Source: Arenimonas sp. (GTDB lineage Bacteria; Pseudomonadota; Alphaproteobacteria; Rhizobiales; Rhizobiaceae). Taken from it: DNA of 64,000 nucleotides. Below, in pieces: positions 61,456 to 64,000 of this stretch; within the stretch, counting starts at the first letter, position 1; each line of letters begins with the position of its first letter. The notes below the pieces were generated by a model. The model was given only the letters and a program-made list of their open reading frames with translations. It was not told where the DNA came from and searched no databases. The stretch spans positions 87,750 to 151,749 of the forward strand of contig JAIBEK010000031.1 of NCBI GenBank assembly GCA_019459145.1, in the 5' to 3' direction. A program made the translations under genes and the position numbers.

Positions 61456-63525
61456 ATGACACTCCACTTCGCCCCCTTCGTTCCGTGGTTCGTTTTGCTG
61501 GCCCTTGCCGTGCTGGCGCTGATCCTCGCCACCGCCGGCTTTGCCAGCGGCGTGCGCGGCACCGGGGTTCGCCTTCTCGCCTCGGCGGCCGTGCTCGCAG
61601 CGCTTGCCAATCCGCTTTTGATGCAGGAGGACCGCGAGGCGCTGTCAACCGTCGTGCCGGTCATCGTCGACCGCAGCCAGAGCCAGGAAACGCCCGAGCG
61701 CGTCGCCCAGACCGATGCGGCGCTCGAAGGCCTGAAGGACCGGCTGTCGCGCTTTACCCGCATCGAGCCGCGCATCGTCGAGGTGCGCGACCCCGCCACC
61801 TCCGACGCGCCCTCGACCCGGCTGTTCGAGGCGCTCGCCTCGGCCATCTCCGACGTGCCCCCGGCCCGCATCGGCGCCGCCATCTTCATCACCGACGGTC
61901 AGGTACACGACGTGCCCGCCGCCGGCCAGGCACTCGGCTTCGACGCCCCCGTCCACGGCCTCGTCACCGGCAAGGCCGACGAGTTCGACCGCCGCATCGA
62001 AGTGCTGCGCGCGCCGCGCTTCGGCATCGTCGACGAGGGCCAGGAACTGACACTCCGCGTCTTCGACGACGGCCGCCGCACCGATACGCCCGCCACCGTC
62101 ACCGTGCGCATGAACGGCGAGGAGATCGCCACGCTCAACGCCACGCCCGGCGTCGAGACGCCCTTCGGCTTCAAGGTGCCGCGCGGCGGCAACAATGTGC
62201 TCGAATTCACCGTCGCCGCCACGCCCGGCGAGGTCACCGAGGTCAACAACAAGGCGATCCACCTCATCGAGGGCATCCGCGAGAACCTGCGCGTGCTGCT
62301 CGTCTCCGGCGAACCCCATGCCGGCGAGCGCGCCTGGCGCAACCTGTTGAAATCCGACGCGGCGGTCGATCTGGTGCATTTCACCATTCTGCGCCCGCCG
62401 GAAAAGCAGGACGGCACGCCGATCAACGAATTGTCGCTGATCGCCTTCCCGACGCGCGAACTCTTCGTCGAGAAGATCAACGATTTCGACCTGATCATCT
62501 TCGACCGCTACCAGCACCGCGGCGTGCTGCCGATCCTCTATTACGACTACATCGCCGAATACGTGAAGAAGGGCGGCGCCCTGCTGATCGCCGCGGGGCC
62601 GGAACACGCCAGCGAGGATTCGATCGCGGTCACGCCGCTCGCCTCCGTTCTGCCGGCCGCCCCGACCGGAAATGTCCACGAGGCGGCCTTTTATCCGCGC
62701 CTCTCCGAACAGGGCCAGCGCCACCCCGTCACCCGCGGTCTCGACGGCGCATCCGCCGAACCGCCGCAATGGGGCCGCTGGTTCCGCAGCATCGACGTCG
62801 ACCCGCCGCGCGGCGAAAGCGTGATGACCGCCGCCGACGGGCGCCCGCTGCTGGTGCTCGACCGCGCCGAGGAAGGCCGTGTCGCCATGCTGCTCTCCGA
62901 CCAGGGCTGGCTCTGGGCCCGCGGTTTCGAGGGCGGCGGCCCGCATGTCTCGCTCTATCGCCGCATCGCCCACTGGCTGATGAAGGAACCGGAACTCGAG
63001 GAAGAGGCGCTGAAGGCCCGCGCGCTCGGCCGCACGCTGGAAGTGACACGCCAGACGATCGTCGGCGACCCCGGCTCGGCCACCATCCGCACGCCGTCGG
63101 GCAAGACCGAAACGCTGGCGCTGACCGAAACCGCGCCCGGCCTTTATCGCGGCGAAAAGCGCATGGACGAGACCGGCCTCTTCACCATCGCCAACGGCGA
63201 ATTCTCCACCCTCGTCCATGTCGGCGCGGTCGATGCCCCCGAATTCAAGGCCATGGTCTCGACGCTCGACACGCTGAAATCGATCGCCACCGAAACCCGC
63301 GGCAGGATCGCCCGCCTCGACGACGGCAAGGGCGGCCTGCGCCTCCCCGACATCCTCCCCGTCCGCGGCGACGTCCGCATCGCCGACAACCGCCGCCTTC
63401 TGGTGCGCCTCACCGACGAAACGGTGCTGAAGGGCGTGAACACGCTGCCGCTGTTTGCCGGCTTCGCGGGGCTGGCGGTGCTGCTCTTGGCAATGTCGGC
63501 GACGTGGTGGCGCGAGGGGCGGTAG
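61456..63525 (+). CDS. Large membrane protein with DxSxS motif, last gene of the MoxR module
   Basis: A 689-residue protein. Two N-terminal helices (about residues 8-29 and 36-52) are followed by VPVIVDRSQSQETPERV, in which DRSQS fits the VWA DxSxS metal motif. A beta-rich middle (about 180-270, FGFKVPRGGNNVLEFTVAATPGEV) resembles an Ig-like domain. A Rossmann-like, glutamine-amidotransferase-type region (about 280-490) contains NDFDLIIFDRYQHRGVLPILYYDYIAEYV and GGALLIAAGPEHASED. A C-terminal helix (about 665-683) ends in WWREGR. It starts 1 base after the DUF4159 gene. Function unknown. Confidence 0.87.
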   Translation: MTLHFAPFVPWFVLLALAVLALILATAGFASGVRGTGVRLLASAAVLAALANPLLMQEDREALSTVVPVIVDRSQSQETPERVAQTDAALEGLKDRLSRFTRIEPRIVEVRDPATSDAPSTRLFEALASAISDVPPARIGAAIFITDGQVHDVPAAGQALGFDAPVHGLVTGKADEFDRRIEVLRAPRFGIVDEGQELTLRVFDDGRRTDTPATVTVRMNGEEIATLNATPGVETPFGFKVPRGGNNVLEFTVAATPGEVTEVNNKAIHLIEGIRENLRVLLVSGEPHAGERAWRNLLKSDAAVDLVHFTILRPPEKQDGTPINELSLIAFPTRELFVEKINDFDLIIFDRYQHRGVLPILYYDYIAEYVKKGGALLIAAGPEHASEDSIAVTPLASVLPAAPTGNVHEAAFYPRLSEQGQRHPVTRGLDGASAEPPQWGRWFRSIDVDPPRGESVMTAADGRPLLVLDRAEEGRVAMLLSDQGWLWARGFEGGGPHVSLYRRIAHWLMKEPELEEEALKARALGRTLEVTRQTIVGDPGSATIRTPSGKTETLALTETAPGLYRGEKRMDETGLFTIANGEFSTLVHVGAVDAPEFKAMVSTLDTLKSIATETRGRIARLDDGKGGLRLPDILPVRGDVRIADNRRLLVRLTDETVLKGVNTLPLFAGFAGLAVLLLAMSATWWREGR

Positions 63526-63641
63526 AGCGGGCGCTTGCGACCGACTTGCCGGATCAACATGGATCAGACTTGAGGCTCGGCAGACCAGCGCCAGAAGCTG
63601 GGCTCAGGCCCCAAGGAGGGGGCATTCGGATATTGCTTGCG

Positions 63642-63670
63642 TTGAATTCGTTTTTAAACGAAGATAAATT
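63642..63670 (+). promoter_or_regulatory. Candidate promoter and operator of the toxin gene
   Basis: TTGAAT (63642-63647), a 17-base spacer and TAAATT (63665-63670) overlap a 7-bp perfect inverted repeat TTCGTTT-TT-AAACGAA (63647-63662). The palindrome fills the spacer, as expected for an autoregulated toxin-antitoxin operon. The -10 ends only 2 bases before the proposed ATG, so the true promoter or start may differ. Confidence 0.45.
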
Positions 63671-63672
63671 AT

Positions 63673-63996
63673 ATGCTGACCATACGCCACTACCTGACGC
63701 GCGATGGCGAGGACCTGATTGTCGAATGGCTGCGGACACTCCGTGATCTGCAGGGCAAGGCAGCGATTGTCCGGCGACTGAACCGGCTGGAGTTGGGCAA
63801 CTTCGGTGATTTCAAACCGATACGCGAGGGCGTATTTGAACTGCGCATAGATGTGGGCCCGGGCTACAGGGTCTATTGCGCGAGGTCAGGCAAGACTGTG
63901 ATTCTGCTCTTATGCGGGGGAAGCAAGCGAACGCAGGACGCCGATATCGACCGAGCCTGCACCTACTGGCGCGACTGGAACAGCCGCACCGACTGA
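63673..63996 (+). CDS. HigB/RelE-type toxin of a probable toxin-antitoxin pair
   Basis: A 107-residue protein of the phage Gp49-like/HigB addiction-killer family. It contains FVLR-like features: WLRTLRDLQGKAAIVRRLNRLELGNFGD, then PIREGVFELRIDVGPGYRVYCARSGKTVILLLCGGSKRTQDADI, the core and C-terminal part of a RelE-fold ribosome-dependent mRNA nuclease. In this family the toxin gene usually precedes an HTH antitoxin gene, which would lie past the window end. No strong ribosome binding site. The local sequence is AT-richer than its neighbours, which hints at acquisition. Confidence 0.87.
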   Translation: MLTIRHYLTRDGEDLIVEWLRTLRDLQGKAAIVRRLNRLELGNFGDFKPIREGVFELRIDVGPGYRVYCARSGKTVILLLCGGSKRTQDADIDRACTYWRDWNSRTD

Positions 63997-64000
63997 AGGA

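Noticed and set aside
61485..63746. A 753-codon open frame in another frame over the last MoxR-module gene
   Set aside because: Extremely Arg-rich and proline-rich translation, typical of a shifted frame in high-GC coding DNA; the overlapping 689-residue frame has domains and membrane helices.

Overview
The window is a compact, roughly 60-65% GC stretch of an alphaproteobacterial chromosome, almost certainly from the Rhizobiaceae (Hyphomicrobiales). The evidence is the combination of a BA14K-type secreted protein, a PetP/PetR regulator pair, separate petA-petB-petC genes, an orphan ClpS, an OpgC-type glucan succinyltransferase tail, an intergenic palindrome resembling the rhizobial RIME1 element, and rhizobial gene neighbourhoods such as DUF1285-Nudix-CCA enzyme and MoxR-DUF58-DUF4159. 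I cannot fix the genus. No rRNA, tRNA, CRISPR array, prophage or insertion sequence was seen. Most content is core or conserved chromosomal genes.

Layout. 1-6.5 kb: tail of opgC, aspartate aminotransferase, a degenerate EAL protein, two small overlapping membrane proteins, a PQQ-type sugar dehydrogenase, a DMT transporter and a cold-shock protein with a long leader. 6.6-13.1 kb: BA14K protein, glyoxalase-II-like hydrolase, the petP-petR-sensor kinase operon, and the opposing ybjN-proC-csaA operon and ubiK. 13.3-21.9 kb: lgt, a MidA-like methyltransferase, pgeF, an unusual M24 protein, a lipoprotein, prs and a chemoreceptor. 21.9-25.1 kb: an aldehyde oxidation module (regulator without an AAA+ domain, NAD aldehyde dehydrogenase, DUF779) with a RIME-like palindrome inside it.

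25.4-36.8 kb: rplY and pth, separated by a GGDEF-EAL protein and a periplasmic binding protein, then a GNAT enzyme, a DUF2236 oxygenase-like protein, clpS, ychF, a Crp/Fnr regulator with a DUF2892 protein, two MaoC hydratase-fold proteins with glutathione peroxidase, and apt. 36.9-39.7 kb: the cytochrome bc1 operon petABC on the minus strand, with paired palindromes upstream. 40-51.6 kb: an EEP-family protein, two related ABC exporters separated by a DUF606 pair and a second chemoreceptor, trmL, an unidentified protein with a GHSRG motif and an acidic tail, and a lone flagellin gene. 51.8-56.5 kb: hemF, small conserved proteins and the translationally coupled DUF1285-CoA pyrophosphatase-CCA-like operon. 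56.7-63.5 kb: a four-gene MoxR/VWA-type envelope module. 63.6-64 kb: a HigB/RelE-type toxin whose probable antitoxin lies beyond the window.

How the genes work together. PetP/PetR-type regulators and the bc1 operon are both present but 28 kb apart. The c-di-GMP proteins, chemoreceptors and flagellin point to motility and surface behaviour. No unmistakably new defence or mobile system was found. The best candidates for undescribed biology are the MoxR-DUF58-DUF4159-DxSxS membrane module, the metal-site-less M24 protein, the AAA+-less AcoR-like regulator, the GHSRG protein with its long tail, and the overlapping small membrane protein pair. All starts, promoters and terminators were assigned by eye.
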